This document shows positions 1-6,582 of a stretch of DNA of 10,904 bases, piece after piece. Within the stretch, counting starts at the first letter, position 1. The number at the start of each line of letters is the position of its first letter. Source of the DNA: Desulfobulbus sp. (GTDB lineage: Bacteria > Desulfobacterota > Desulfobulbia > Desulfobulbales > Desulfobulbaceae); NCBI GenBank assembly GCA_030600525.1, contig JAUVLX010000094.1, forward strand, positions 1 through 10,904, in the 5' to 3' direction. A program made the position numbers and the translations under genes. The notes under the pieces were generated by a model. The model was given only the letters and a program-made list of their open reading frames with translations, was not told the DNA's origin and searched no databases.

Positions 1-301
1 GCAACATGGAAAAAGGAGTCTTCTTGATATAACGCTTCAAGGTCCGCAGACGTTCCCATGGATCTTCGTTCAAAAAACGATGCATGGTATCAAAGGTAGC
101 GCCACCCCAGGTTTCGATTGCCCAGAAGCCAACCTCATCCAACATTTCCGCCACAGGGATCATGTCTTCAGTACGTCCGCGGGTTGCGAACAAAGACTGA
201 TGTCCATCACGAAGACTGAGGTCCATAACTTTTACTGGATTTTCCGCTGCAGGACGGTCAGCATCGTAATTCATGGCGGTCATTTTCACTTGGTCGCTCA
301 T
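1..301 (-). CDS. Carboxyltransferase 5S-type subunit (pyruvate/oxaloacetate carboxyltransferase, HMGL-like domain), N-terminal part
   Basis: This is the N-terminal 100 residues of a protein cut by the left window edge. The motif LSLRDGHQSLFATR (residues 29-42), followed by FWAIETWGGATFDTMHRFL (59-77) and PWERLRTLK (81-89), is the start of the TIM-barrel carboxyltransferase domain shared by the transcarboxylase 5S subunit, oxaloacetate decarboxylase alpha and pyruvate carboxylase. Family knowledge: the Asp of the RDGHQS motif (D32 here) is a metal ligand in the 5S subunit, which moves CO2 between biotin and pyruvate/oxaloacetate. The start is supported by GAGGAG at 311-316, nine bases upstream. 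The gene is the fifth of the cluster that begins with sucC. A 12S subunit two genes upstream and no visible decarboxylase membrane subunit favour transcarboxylase over a sodium-pumping decarboxylase, but this is inference. Whether a biotin domain is fused at the C-terminus cannot be seen. Confidence 0.88.
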   Translation of the reverse strand, partial: MSDQVKMTAMNYDADRPAAENPVKVMDLSLRDGHQSLFATRGRTEDMIPVAEMLDEVGFWAIETWGGATFDTMHRFLNEDPWERLRTLKRYIKKTPFSML

Positions 302-361
302 TGTTTGTGTCTCCTCTAAATCTTGATCATTAAAATTCGATATATATATATGGGGAAGCAA

Positions 362-559
362 TTAAAACAATCTTAGTTGCAACATTCTTCGCATGGACAT
401 CATATCTTGTCGTCCACTAATTGCCCATAAGTTAGGTCCGGCCTGTGCAGCTGCAGCGTCCATAGCTTGCTGCTCTAGGTAGGCAGCTTCAGCTTCCTGC
501 TGCAAATAAGCATTAACTGCTGCAAGCGCTGCTGCCATTTTTACGCTCTTTTTTGCCAT
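362..559 (-). CDS. Small Ala/Met-rich protein of the transcarboxylase operon (MmdE/GcdD C-terminus-like, tentative)
   Basis: This predicts 65 residues starting MAKKSVKM. An in-frame ATG four codons upstream (571) would give 69, but it has no Shine-Dalgarno, whereas the start at 559 follows GGGTGAT with good spacing. The protein has an Ala-rich helix ending in AAVNAYLQQEAEAAYL (about residues 12-27), an Ala-rich linker, then NLWAISGRQDMMSMRRM (43-59). No signal peptide or clear membrane segment is seen. A helix ending in 'A-Y-L' plus a 'W..xGR..xM..R' tail resembles the short delta/epsilon subunits of methylmalonyl-CoA and glutaconyl-CoA decarboxylases, which hold the carboxyltransferase and biotin carrier together; this comparison is from memory. 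It lies 71 bases after the 12S gene and 60 bases before the 5S gene, so a role in assembling the complex is plausible. It could also be an unrelated small protein. Confidence 0.6.
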   Translation of the reverse strand: MAKKSVKMAAALAAVNAYLQQEAEAAYLEQQAMDAAAAQAGPNLWAISGRQDMMSMRRMLQLRLF

Positions 560-630
560 CGTATCACCCATTGATGATTAATTTGATCACTGCATTTCCA
601 TGTACAAGGACTTAAACTGCGTAGTGAATC

Positions 631-2187
631 CTACAATGGAATGTTGCCGTGTTTTTTCGCTGGGCTGGTATCGCGTTTAGTACCGATGGATGCTAAGGCA
701 TTGATGATGCGTGAACGTGTTTCAGCAGGCTCGATAACGTCATCGATATACCCACGTTCTGCAGCACAGTATGGATTGGAGAAGTTAGTGGTATACTCAT
801 TTTCTTTATCTGCAAGAAATGCTTTCGGGTCGTCTTCTTTCTTTGCTGCACGGGCATAGAGAACTTCTACAGCACCCTTACCGCCCATAACGGCAATCTC
901 ACCGGTAGGCCAAGAGTAATTGATATCGCAACGCAGATGCTTGGAAGACATAACACAGTATGCTCCACCATATGCTTTACGGGTAATAATGGTAATCTTC
1001 GGAACAGTTGCCTCACCAAACGCATACATCAGCTTGGCACCGTTTGTAATGACCCCACCGAATTCCTGATCAGTACCAGGGAGGAAACCAGGTACATCAA
1101 CAAAGGTGATGACTGGTATATTAAAACAGTCACAAAAACGAACAAAACGAGCGCCTTTTTTTGAAGCATCGATATCAAGAACACCAGCATAATAAGAAGG
1201 CTGATTTGCTACAATACCAACACTCCGGCCACCATAACGGGCAAATCCAACGATAATATTGGCTGCAAAATTTTCCTTAATTTCAAAGAAGACACCGTTG
1301 TCAACCGTTTCTTTAATGACATTTTTCATGTCATAGGCTGCATTGGGACTGTCCGGAATGATCTCGTTGAGCACATCACAGCGTCGAGTGGACGGATCAT
1401 CACAGTCTACAAGTGGTGGCTCTTCCATATTATTCTGAGGAAGATAGGACAGCAGATTCTGAATATACAAGATAGCTTCATCTTCATTCTCTGCGCCGTG
1501 GTCTGTAACACCGGACTTGGTGGTATGCATGGATGCACCACCGAGTTGCTCAACAGTAACGTCTTCGTTAAGTACTGTTTTAACAACTTTCGGTCCTGTC
1601 AAAAACATGTAGGACTGATTTTTAACCTGGATAATGAAGTCGGTAAGAGCGGGTGAATAGACAGCACCACCAGCACAAGGTCCGAATACACCTGATATCT
1701 GAGGAACAACACCGGAAGAAAGGATGTTTCTCAAAAAGATGTCGGTATAACCGCGCAGAGCTTCAATACCTTCCTGAATCCTGGCACCACCTGAATCATT
1801 GATACCGATAACCGGGATACCATTTTTCATTCCGAGATCCATAACCTTGACGATCTTCTCAGCAAGGGTTTCGGAAAGAGAACCGGCCAGTACGGAAAAA
1901 TCCTGTGCATAAATATACACTGGGCGACCATTGATCTTACCGCAACCGGTTATGATACCATCACCGGCAAATTTAATTTTCTCCATCCCGAAATTGACAC
2001 ATCGGTGGAGTTTGAAACAATCGTATTCCTCGAAAGAACCTGGATCAACAAGTTGATTGATTCTTTCACGCGCCGTTTTCTTACCTTTAGCGTGAATTTT
2101 ATCAATCTTTTCCTGACCGCCACCGAGAAGTGCTTTTGCTCTGCGCTTTTTCAGCTCTTCAATTTTTTCTTTTGTTGTACTACTCAT
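631..2187 (-). CDS. mmdA: Methylmalonyl-CoA carboxyltransferase 12S subunit / acyl-CoA carboxylase beta family
   Basis: The 518-residue protein has the usual length of this crotonase-fold family. It would transfer the carboxyl group between methylmalonyl-CoA and biotin, giving propionyl-CoA. The N-terminal half carries GINDSGGARIQEGIEALRGY (128-147) and GPCAGGAVYSPALTDF (169-184), the glycine pair forming the first oxyanion hole. The C-terminal half carries GVLDIDASKKGARFVRFCD (335-353), VDVPGFLPGTDQEFGG (363-378), the second oxyanion hole KAYGGAYCVM (404-413), and WPTGEIAVMGGKGAVEV (426-442). The start is supported by AAGGAGA at 2192-2198. It follows sucD by 109 bases and precedes the small protein and the 5S subunit. 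PccB of propionyl-CoA carboxylase and MmdA of the sodium-pumping decarboxylase share these motifs. The 5S neighbour favours transcarboxylase, but sequence alone does not exclude the others. The gene symbol is a family name. Confidence 0.9.
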   Translation of the reverse strand: MSSTTKEKIEELKKRRAKALLGGGQEKIDKIHAKGKKTARERINQLVDPGSFEEYDCFKLHRCVNFGMEKIKFAGDGIITGCGKINGRPVYIYAQDFSVLAGSLSETLAEKIVKVMDLGMKNGIPVIGINDSGGARIQEGIEALRGYTDIFLRNILSSGVVPQISGVFGPCAGGAVYSPALTDFIIQVKNQSYMFLTGPKVVKTVLNEDVTVEQLGGASMHTTKSGVTDHGAENEDEAILYIQNLLSYLPQNNMEEPPLVDCDDPSTRRCDVLNEIIPDSPNAAYDMKNVIKETVDNGVFFEIKENFAANIIVGFARYGGRSVGIVANQPSYYAGVLDIDASKKGARFVRFCDCFNIPVITFVDVPGFLPGTDQEFGGVITNGAKLMYAFGEATVPKITIITRKAYGGAYCVMSSKHLRCDINYSWPTGEIAVMGGKGAVEVLYARAAKKEDDPKAFLADKENEYTTNFSNPYCAAERGYIDDVIEPAETRSRIINALASIGTKRDTSPAKKHGNIPL

Positions 2188-2248
2188 GCTGTCTCCTTGC
2201 TGCAGAATTCAGTGATCATTCCGTACTTCAACTATGAGCACAGGAGCA

Positions 2249-2268
2249 GTAACCGAAGAAACGGTCAC
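2249..2268 (-). other. Intercistronic hairpin between sucD and mmdA
   Basis: The arms GTAACCG and CGGTCAC (plus-strand reading) pair over seven positions including one G-T wobble, with a six-base loop. The sequence lies in the sucD-mmdA gap and is not followed by a T run in either direction. An mRNA-stability or processing element is therefore more likely than a terminator, and it may have no function. Confidence 0.3.
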
Positions 2269-2296
2269 CGCCCCCGCCTATTGGTAAATCAAAGGA

Positions 2297-3163
2297 TCAG
2301 AAAACTTTTTTACAAAGATCGCCCATTTTACCAAGGTTCTCACAATGATGAACACCACTGTTCTTCATTGCTTCAATCTTGGCTTCAGCAGTTCCCTTAC
2401 CGCCACTTACGATAGCACCGGCATGTCCCATACGTCGACCTGGAGGAGCTGTAAGGCCAGCAACAAAACCAACTACAGGCTTATCGGTGTTAGCTTTAAT
2501 CCACTCACAGGCATCTTCTTCTGCATTACCGCCAATCTCACCAATCATTACAATGGCTTTGGTTTCTGGATCAGCTTCAAAGGCTTCAAGACAATCGATG
2601 AAGTTGGTACCGTTGATTGGGTCGCCACCGATACCGATACAGGTGGTCTGACCGAACCCGACCTGAGTCAGCTGATGCATAGCTTCATAGGTCAAGGTTC
2701 CGGAGCGGGATACAACACCTACATGTCCGGGTTTCCCCATGGTGTTAGGCATAATACCGATTTTACATTCACCTGGTGTCATAATACCTGGGCAGTTAGG
2801 TCCGATAAGGCGTGTTGTTTTTGTTGCCAGATAATTTTTAACACGCATCATATCCATAACCGGAATGCCTTCGGTGATACAGACAACAAGCTCGATCCCA
2901 GCATCCGCAGCTTCCATAATTGCATCAGCTGCAAATGGAGGTGGAACAAGGATCATAGAAGCATTGGCTCCTGATGCAGCTCGTGCTTCTTTTACAGAAT
3001 TGTAGATCGGCACATCATCCATCTTCTGGCCGCCTTTACCGGGAGTTACACCGGCAACGACCTTGGTCCCATATTCGATACAGGACCGCGCATGAAACTG
3101 GCCTTCTTGGCCTGTAATACCTTGTACAAGTAAACGGGTGTCTTTATTTACGAAAACGCTCAT
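2297..3163 (-). CDS. sucD: Succinyl-CoA synthetase (ADP-forming) alpha subunit
   Basis: The 288-residue protein matches the usual alpha-subunit length. With SucC it interconverts succinate + CoA + ATP and succinyl-CoA + ADP + Pi in the cytoplasm. The N-terminal CoA-binding Rossmann region contains LLVQGITGQEGQFHA (11-25) and VAGVTPGKGGQ (37-47). The middle carries LIGPNCPGIMTPGECKIGIMP (119-139). The C-terminal ligase domain contains the active-site segment GHAGAIVSGGKGTAEAK (246-262), in which H247 corresponds to the histidine phosphorylated during catalysis in E. coli. An AGAGGAA sequence at 3168-3174 supports the start. It lies 94 bases after sucC; the gap contains a weak hairpin (arms at 3213-3220 and 3236-3244, one bulged base) with no T tract, so cotranscription with sucC is expected. 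In this cluster it most likely serves the methylmalonyl-CoA route, in which case the reaction could run in either direction. Confidence 0.97.
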   Translation of the reverse strand: MSVFVNKDTRLLVQGITGQEGQFHARSCIEYGTKVVAGVTPGKGGQKMDDVPIYNSVKEARAASGANASMILVPPPFAADAIMEAADAGIELVVCITEGIPVMDMMRVKNYLATKTTRLIGPNCPGIMTPGECKIGIMPNTMGKPGHVGVVSRSGTLTYEAMHQLTQVGFGQTTCIGIGGDPINGTNFIDCLEAFEADPETKAIVMIGEIGGNAEEDACEWIKANTDKPVVGFVAGLTAPPGRRMGHAGAIVSGGKGTAEAKIEAMKNSGVHHCENLGKMGDLCKKVF

Positions 3164-3257
3164 TGTGTTCCTCTATGAGTATAATTGTTAATTCCGCTGA
3201 ACCAGAGTTGTTGGATTCTCTCTCTCCTAAGTTATGAGAATTCCAGCAAAACTCTTA

Positions 3258-4415
3258 TCAGGCTACGAGTGCGGCTACCTTTTCAGCAGCATCGGCCAAG
3301 TCAACAGCGTTAACGAGGTCCAAACCGGAATCAGCCAATATTTTACGACCTTCCACAACATTGGTACCTTCCATACGTACAACGACAGGTACAGACAGTT
3401 TCAGTTTAGTAGCAGCCTGAACAACACCCTGTGCCAAAACATCACAACGAAGGATACCGCCGAATACGTTAATGAGAATACCTTTAACGCTTGGATCGCT
3501 CATAATGAGACGGAAACCGTTTTCAATGGCTTCTGCATTTGCTCCGCCTCCAACGTCAAGAAAGTTTGCAGGAGACGCGCCGGCCTGCTTAACGATATCC
3601 ATGGTTGCCATCGCAAGACCAGCACCGTTTACGATATTACCCACATTACCTTCAAGGTTGATGTAGTTAAGTCCGAACGTACTTGCTTCAAGTTCGATTG
3701 GGTCTTCTTCGTCAGCATCATGCATGTCTTTTACATCTGCATGACGATACAGAGCGTTTCCGTCAACATCAATTTTTGCATCAAGCGCGATGATGTTGTC
3801 TTCTCCGGTAATGATCAGCGGATTGATTTCCAGCATGGAACAATCATAATCTACAAACAGATTATAGAGATTTTTCACGATTGCGGACATTGGCTTCATC
3901 AACTCTTTAGGGAGCTCAAGACCAAAACAAACCTGACGCATATGGAAAGGCTGAACACCCGTTGTAGGGCTAACGTGGACAGTAATGATACGCTCAGGAG
4001 TCTTTGCTGCGACTTCCTCGATATCCATACCACCGTCCTGGCTGCAAACAATAGCCACAGAGCATGTTTCACGATCTGGGATTACAGAAAGATAGAGTTC
4101 CTTCTTGATGCTAACACCCTGCTCAACCAAAACCATGTTTACTTTTTTACCTTCTGCACCAGTCTGCTTGGTGACGAGGGTCATGCCGATAATGTCATCA
4201 GCAAATTGTGTTACCTCTTCTTTGGTTTTAGCAAGCTTTACACCACCGCCTTTTCCTCGACCACCTGCATGAACCTGGGCCTTTACAACTACAGGGAGTC
4301 CAAATTCGTCCGCAATTTTCTCAACTTCTTCTATCTTGTAAGCGACCTTGCCATTAGGGGTCGGTACATTATATTTTCGGAATAATTCCTTGGCCTGATA
4401 CTCATGAATTTTCAT
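3258..4415 (-). CDS. sucC: Succinyl-CoA synthetase (ADP-forming) beta subunit
   Basis: The protein has 385 residues, against 388 in E. coli. The N-terminal ATP-grasp domain opens with MKIHEYQAKELFRKY and contains KAQVHAGGRGKGGGVKLA (45-62), LEINPLIIT (195-203) and LDAKIDVDGNA (211-221); N199 and D213 match the usual magnesium ligands. The C-terminal flavodoxin-like ligase domain contains GNVGNIVNGAGLAMATMD (256-273), NFLDVGGGA (284-292), NVFGGILRCDVLAQG (316-330) and RMEGTNVVEGRKIL (347-360). Pro at position 20, as in the E. coli enzyme, fits the ADP-forming type. AAAAGGAT at 4422-4429 supports the start. It is the first gene of the cluster, with 865 bases of non-coding DNA upstream, so the main promoter should lie there. 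A long open frame on the opposite strand (3234-4385) is only a shadow of this gene. Confidence 0.97.
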   Translation of the reverse strand: MKIHEYQAKELFRKYNVPTPNGKVAYKIEEVEKIADEFGLPVVVKAQVHAGGRGKGGGVKLAKTKEEVTQFADDIIGMTLVTKQTGAEGKKVNMVLVEQGVSIKKELYLSVIPDRETCSVAIVCSQDGGMDIEEVAAKTPERIITVHVSPTTGVQPFHMRQVCFGLELPKELMKPMSAIVKNLYNLFVDYDCSMLEINPLIITGEDNIIALDAKIDVDGNALYRHADVKDMHDADEEDPIELEASTFGLNYINLEGNVGNIVNGAGLAMATMDIVKQAGASPANFLDVGGGANAEAIENGFRLIMSDPSVKGILINVFGGILRCDVLAQGVVQAATKLKLSVPVVVRMEGTNVVEGRKILADSGLDLVNAVDLADAAEKVAALVA

Positions 4416-4489
4416 AGACGCATCCTTTTGCGGAGTACCGTTCGTAATCGACGGGCGGCCTCCTAGAGAAGTAAAGTTGTTTCAAATTC

Positions 4490-4518
4490 CTAATAAACAC
4501 CACTACTACGAGTTCCAA
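4490..4518 (-). promoter_or_regulatory. Candidate sigma-70-type promoter for the sucC operon
   Basis: On the minus strand a TTGGAA -35-like hexamer (4513-4518) is followed, after exactly 17 bases, by a TATTAG -10-like hexamer (4490-4495). Each matches the consensus at four of six positions. Transcription would start about 70 bases before sucC. The hexamers are weak, so this is only a candidate. A dyad at 4518-4530 touches the -35 element. Confidence 0.3.
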
Positions 4519-4530
4519 GTGAATATCACT
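4518..4530. promoter_or_regulatory. Operator-like dyad AGTGA-ATA-TCACT upstream of sucC
   Basis: Perfect five-base arms are separated by three bases. The dyad overlaps the edge of the proposed -35 element of sucC. The spacing does not match the standard Crp or FNR sites, so no regulator is proposed. Confidence 0.25.
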
Positions 4531-4638
4531 CGCTTTTTCGGGGATGGATTCGGCAAGACATAAAAAAACTATGCGGCATGCGTGACAACCCATAATCGTA
4601 GTTGCCCTTACAGCCAATTTTTTATGCAATACAACAAG

Positions 4639-4749
4639 CCTAAATCAGATGCCTGATAGGTTTGGTATCAGAAGAGCAGTAGCTCAACCGATGCACCAAG
4701 CCGTTCCCAGAACCACAATGTGGTTCAAAAAGCAAGCGTACAAACCTAT
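4639..4749. other. Structured non-coding region with competing stems in the sucC upstream spacer
   Basis: Several short perfect or near-perfect inverted repeats are packed here. They are: cctaaatcag/ctgatagg (4639-4660, two-base bulge); ctgata/tatcag (4653-4671); GAGC-AGTA-GCTC (4674-4685); GAACCAC-AAT-GTGGTTC (4710-4726); and a nine-base closing pair ataggtttg (4656-4664) with caaacctat (4741-4749). The first, second and last share bases and cannot form together. The pattern could be a regulatory RNA or leader, but the helices are short and no known family was recognised. Neither strand has a coding frame I would support here, and the coding strand of any RNA is unknown. Confidence 0.3.
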
Positions 4750-5009
4750 AAGCAACCGTTTTTCCAGGAAATGTTGAAGGCGAAAAAACTGTGAAGATTG
4801 ATGCATGATGCAAAAATCCGGGATTGTCCCACGTCTGAAAGGTTTGCGGAAAATAGAGTTTTCCCCTTTCAACAACGTTCATTTTACCGCTGCCATATCC
4901 GAAAAAACCACTCAAAACTCAGCACTTATCTCCAATTGCCGAGCCCGAGTCAAGCGATCATCAAAGAATGACGTGGGAGAAAAAAAGAAATCCTGCTACA
5001 AGAGAAGAA

Positions 5010-5049
5010 AAAACAAAACGTTACATATACCTTCCTAACGTTTTGTTTT
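5010..5049 (-). terminator. Perfect 14-bp inverted repeat, likely terminator of the P-loop/Asp23 gene
   Basis: The arms aaaacaaaacgtta (5010-5023) and taacgttttgtttt (5036-5049) are exact reverse complements around a 12-base loop. Read on the minus strand, the hairpin runs into a T-rich stretch ending TTTTTTCTTCTC, about 230 bases after the stop of the upstream gene, so intrinsic termination is plausible. The stem has only three G/C pairs per arm, weak for a terminator. On the plus strand it is also T-rich at its end and could work in both directions, or be a protein-binding site. Confidence 0.45.
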
Positions 5050-5280
5050 GGACGTATCCAGCACGTTACACCCCGTCTTCACCCAGCAAGATCGAAAATT
5101 ACGCCCAGCACAATCCTTACTAATATCACTCAAAACTCAAGATTTATAACAGCATTCCGAACTGCCAGTCAAGGGATAAATAACGGTTGATACTCGTTAT
5201 AAAATAAAGGGTCTCATAGAATTAAAAATTGTGAAAATAGGTATGCCAAAGAAAATGCCGAAAAAGGGTGATTGGTATAC

Positions 5281-6246
5281 TTACTCTTCCACTTCCTTTT
5301 TCCTCTCGGATATTTTGTCTATTGAAATTTCAAGGGACTCAAGGATAATCCCTGTGTAGCGTTGCAGTCTTCCCTGAATATAGGATCGCATCTCGTGCAA
5401 GCCTCCAGCCAGTGTTTTTCCATAAGGCACACTGACATACAGATCAATACCGTAACCTGATCGCGAGCTTTTCACCTTAATCTTTCGTACCCGAACCTCA
5501 CTATCGTATTCATCTATACAATGTAGAATCATCTGCGTGAGAGCTGCTTCGGAGATGTTTACACTGCCAGGTGTTTTTTCATTACTATGGAAGTCTGGCT
5601 GCACCACGGATTTATCAAAGAAACGTGCTTTTTTCCCGCTGCTGGAACTTTTGTCCCCCTTAAAAAAAATACGGATTGAGTCAGAAAGTATCTGGGCATA
5701 ATCTCTTTTAATCTCAATTGCTGGAACAGGGATCACATGTTTCCCCTCTTCAAGCCTTGATTTAATAGCATTTTCGATATCTTTTTTACTGGCAATCTCT
5801 TCGATATTGACGATCTGACTTATGGGGGGTAAATCCAAACGATCAGCTATTCGTGCAACCATTTTATCTGAAGTACCTAACAGAAGTATTTTTTTAACCT
5901 TGTTTTTCTGGATAGCCTCCACAACCTGATCGCGATGGACTGAATCGGTGAAAAGTGCTGTTTTAATAGCACTGATATAATTTTTTTCCTGCTTCGCGGA
6001 CCTGCCAGCCAGGATAGTGGACTCATGGATAAGCAAACCGTCGTCCATAATATAAGGGATACCTATTTTCTCAGCCAATAATTTAGCACGAAAACTCTTT
6101 CCCGTACCACTTTTCCCTACCAAGGCATACACGGTTATCCCCTGTAGCCGTCCCTTGACTTTGTTAAAAAACTGATAGATCTCTTTTCCTGTGAGATATA
6201 TCCACTGCGGTTGTTCTTTGCTGCCTTTTTCGGAGGAAACAGTCAT
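5281..6246 (-). CDS. P-loop NTPase fused to an Asp23/Gls24-like domain
   Basis: The 321-residue protein has no signal peptide or membrane segment, so it is probably cytoplasmic. The N-terminal half begins with a Walker A motif, GKSGTGKS (44-51), inside VYALVGKSGTGKSFRAKLLA, followed by PYIMDDGLLIHESTILAG (64-81) and a hydrophobic strand KKILLLGTSDKMV (118-130), which may take the Walker B place but lacks its acidic end. EEGKHVIPVPAIEIKR (166-181) ends this domain. After a Ser/Lys-rich linker (about 198-210), residues 229-312 have the Asp23/Gls24 pattern: VNISEAALTQMI, VRKIKVKSSRSGYGIDLYVS, YGKTL, RYTGIILESLEISIDKI. Asp23-type proteins act in envelope or alkaline stress in Firmicutes; the role of this fusion is unknown to me. 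The ribosome-binding site is weak (AAGAGACGG), but no better start is seen. It may have its own promoter in the 336-base gap before it. Confidence 0.82.
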   Translation of the reverse strand: MTVSSEKGSKEQPQWIYLTGKEIYQFFNKVKGRLQGITVYALVGKSGTGKSFRAKLLAEKIGIPYIMDDGLLIHESTILAGRSAKQEKNYISAIKTALFTDSVHRDQVVEAIQKNKVKKILLLGTSDKMVARIADRLDLPPISQIVNIEEIASKKDIENAIKSRLEEGKHVIPVPAIEIKRDYAQILSDSIRIFFKGDKSSSSGKKARFFDKSVVQPDFHSNEKTPGSVNISEAALTQMILHCIDEYDSEVRVRKIKVKSSRSGYGIDLYVSVPYGKTLAGGLHEMRSYIQGRLQRYTGIILESLEISIDKISERKKEVEE

Positions 6247-6582
6247 AGGCCGTCTCTTGTTCAGCTCTTATAAAATAAATCGTTAATAAACAAATATCAG
6301 CCCTTCTCTTTTTGAAATGGGCACCATAAAAAGCACAACCATTTTCAAAATGGCTATTCTTTCCAAACTTCGGGAGTCCTGGCGCTTACCTCGTTATTAT
6401 CATTTTTTATCCTCATGGTTAAACAGAGACTCCGTTATAAACCATATGTTTACTGAGAAAAAACACTTAACTCTTCGGATTCAAGACCTACCTAATCTTG
6501 ATCGAAACCTTTATATCTTCAAGGGCCCCTTACATCCTTACAAATAATACAACAAAAAACGTGCCAGCTTTACAACTCCTTA
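6247..6582. other. 336-base spacer between the YejA-type gene and the P-loop/Asp23 gene
   Basis: No supportable gene is seen. A short hairpin at 6337-6355 (aaccatttt, c, aaaatggct, one wobble on the minus strand) is followed on the minus strand by GTGCTTTTT and could be a weak terminator for the solute-binding protein gene. The AT-rich stretch just upstream of the P-loop gene (about 6265-6295) could hold its promoter, but I find no clear pair of hexamers. Confidence 0.35.

Noticed and set aside
3234..4385. Long open frame on the plus strand opposite sucC
   Set aside because: Its translation is Cys/His/Phe-rich with no recognisable domain, while the minus frame is a textbook SucC. It is a shadow of the codon use of sucC.
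4402..4629. 75-codon open frame overlapping the sucC start on the minus strand
   Set aside because: No recognisable domain or ribosome-binding site. It covers the proposed promoter and the sucC ribosome-binding site, so it is not supported as a leader peptide.
4656..4749. Possible tRNA: a closing stem of 8-9 pairs and a GTTCAAA-like sequence
   Set aside because: GTTCAAA is at the wrong distance from the 3' arm for a T-loop, and there is no D-arm or anticodon arm with proper spacing.
4640..4915. 91-codon open frame on the minus strand
   Set aside because: No ribosome-binding site, no recognisable domain, and atypical composition. It covers the hairpin-rich spacer and is probably chance.
6317..6547. 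76-codon open frame on the plus strand in the spacer after the yejA-type gene
   Set aside because: No clear ribosome-binding site or domain, and low-complexity AT-rich sequence.
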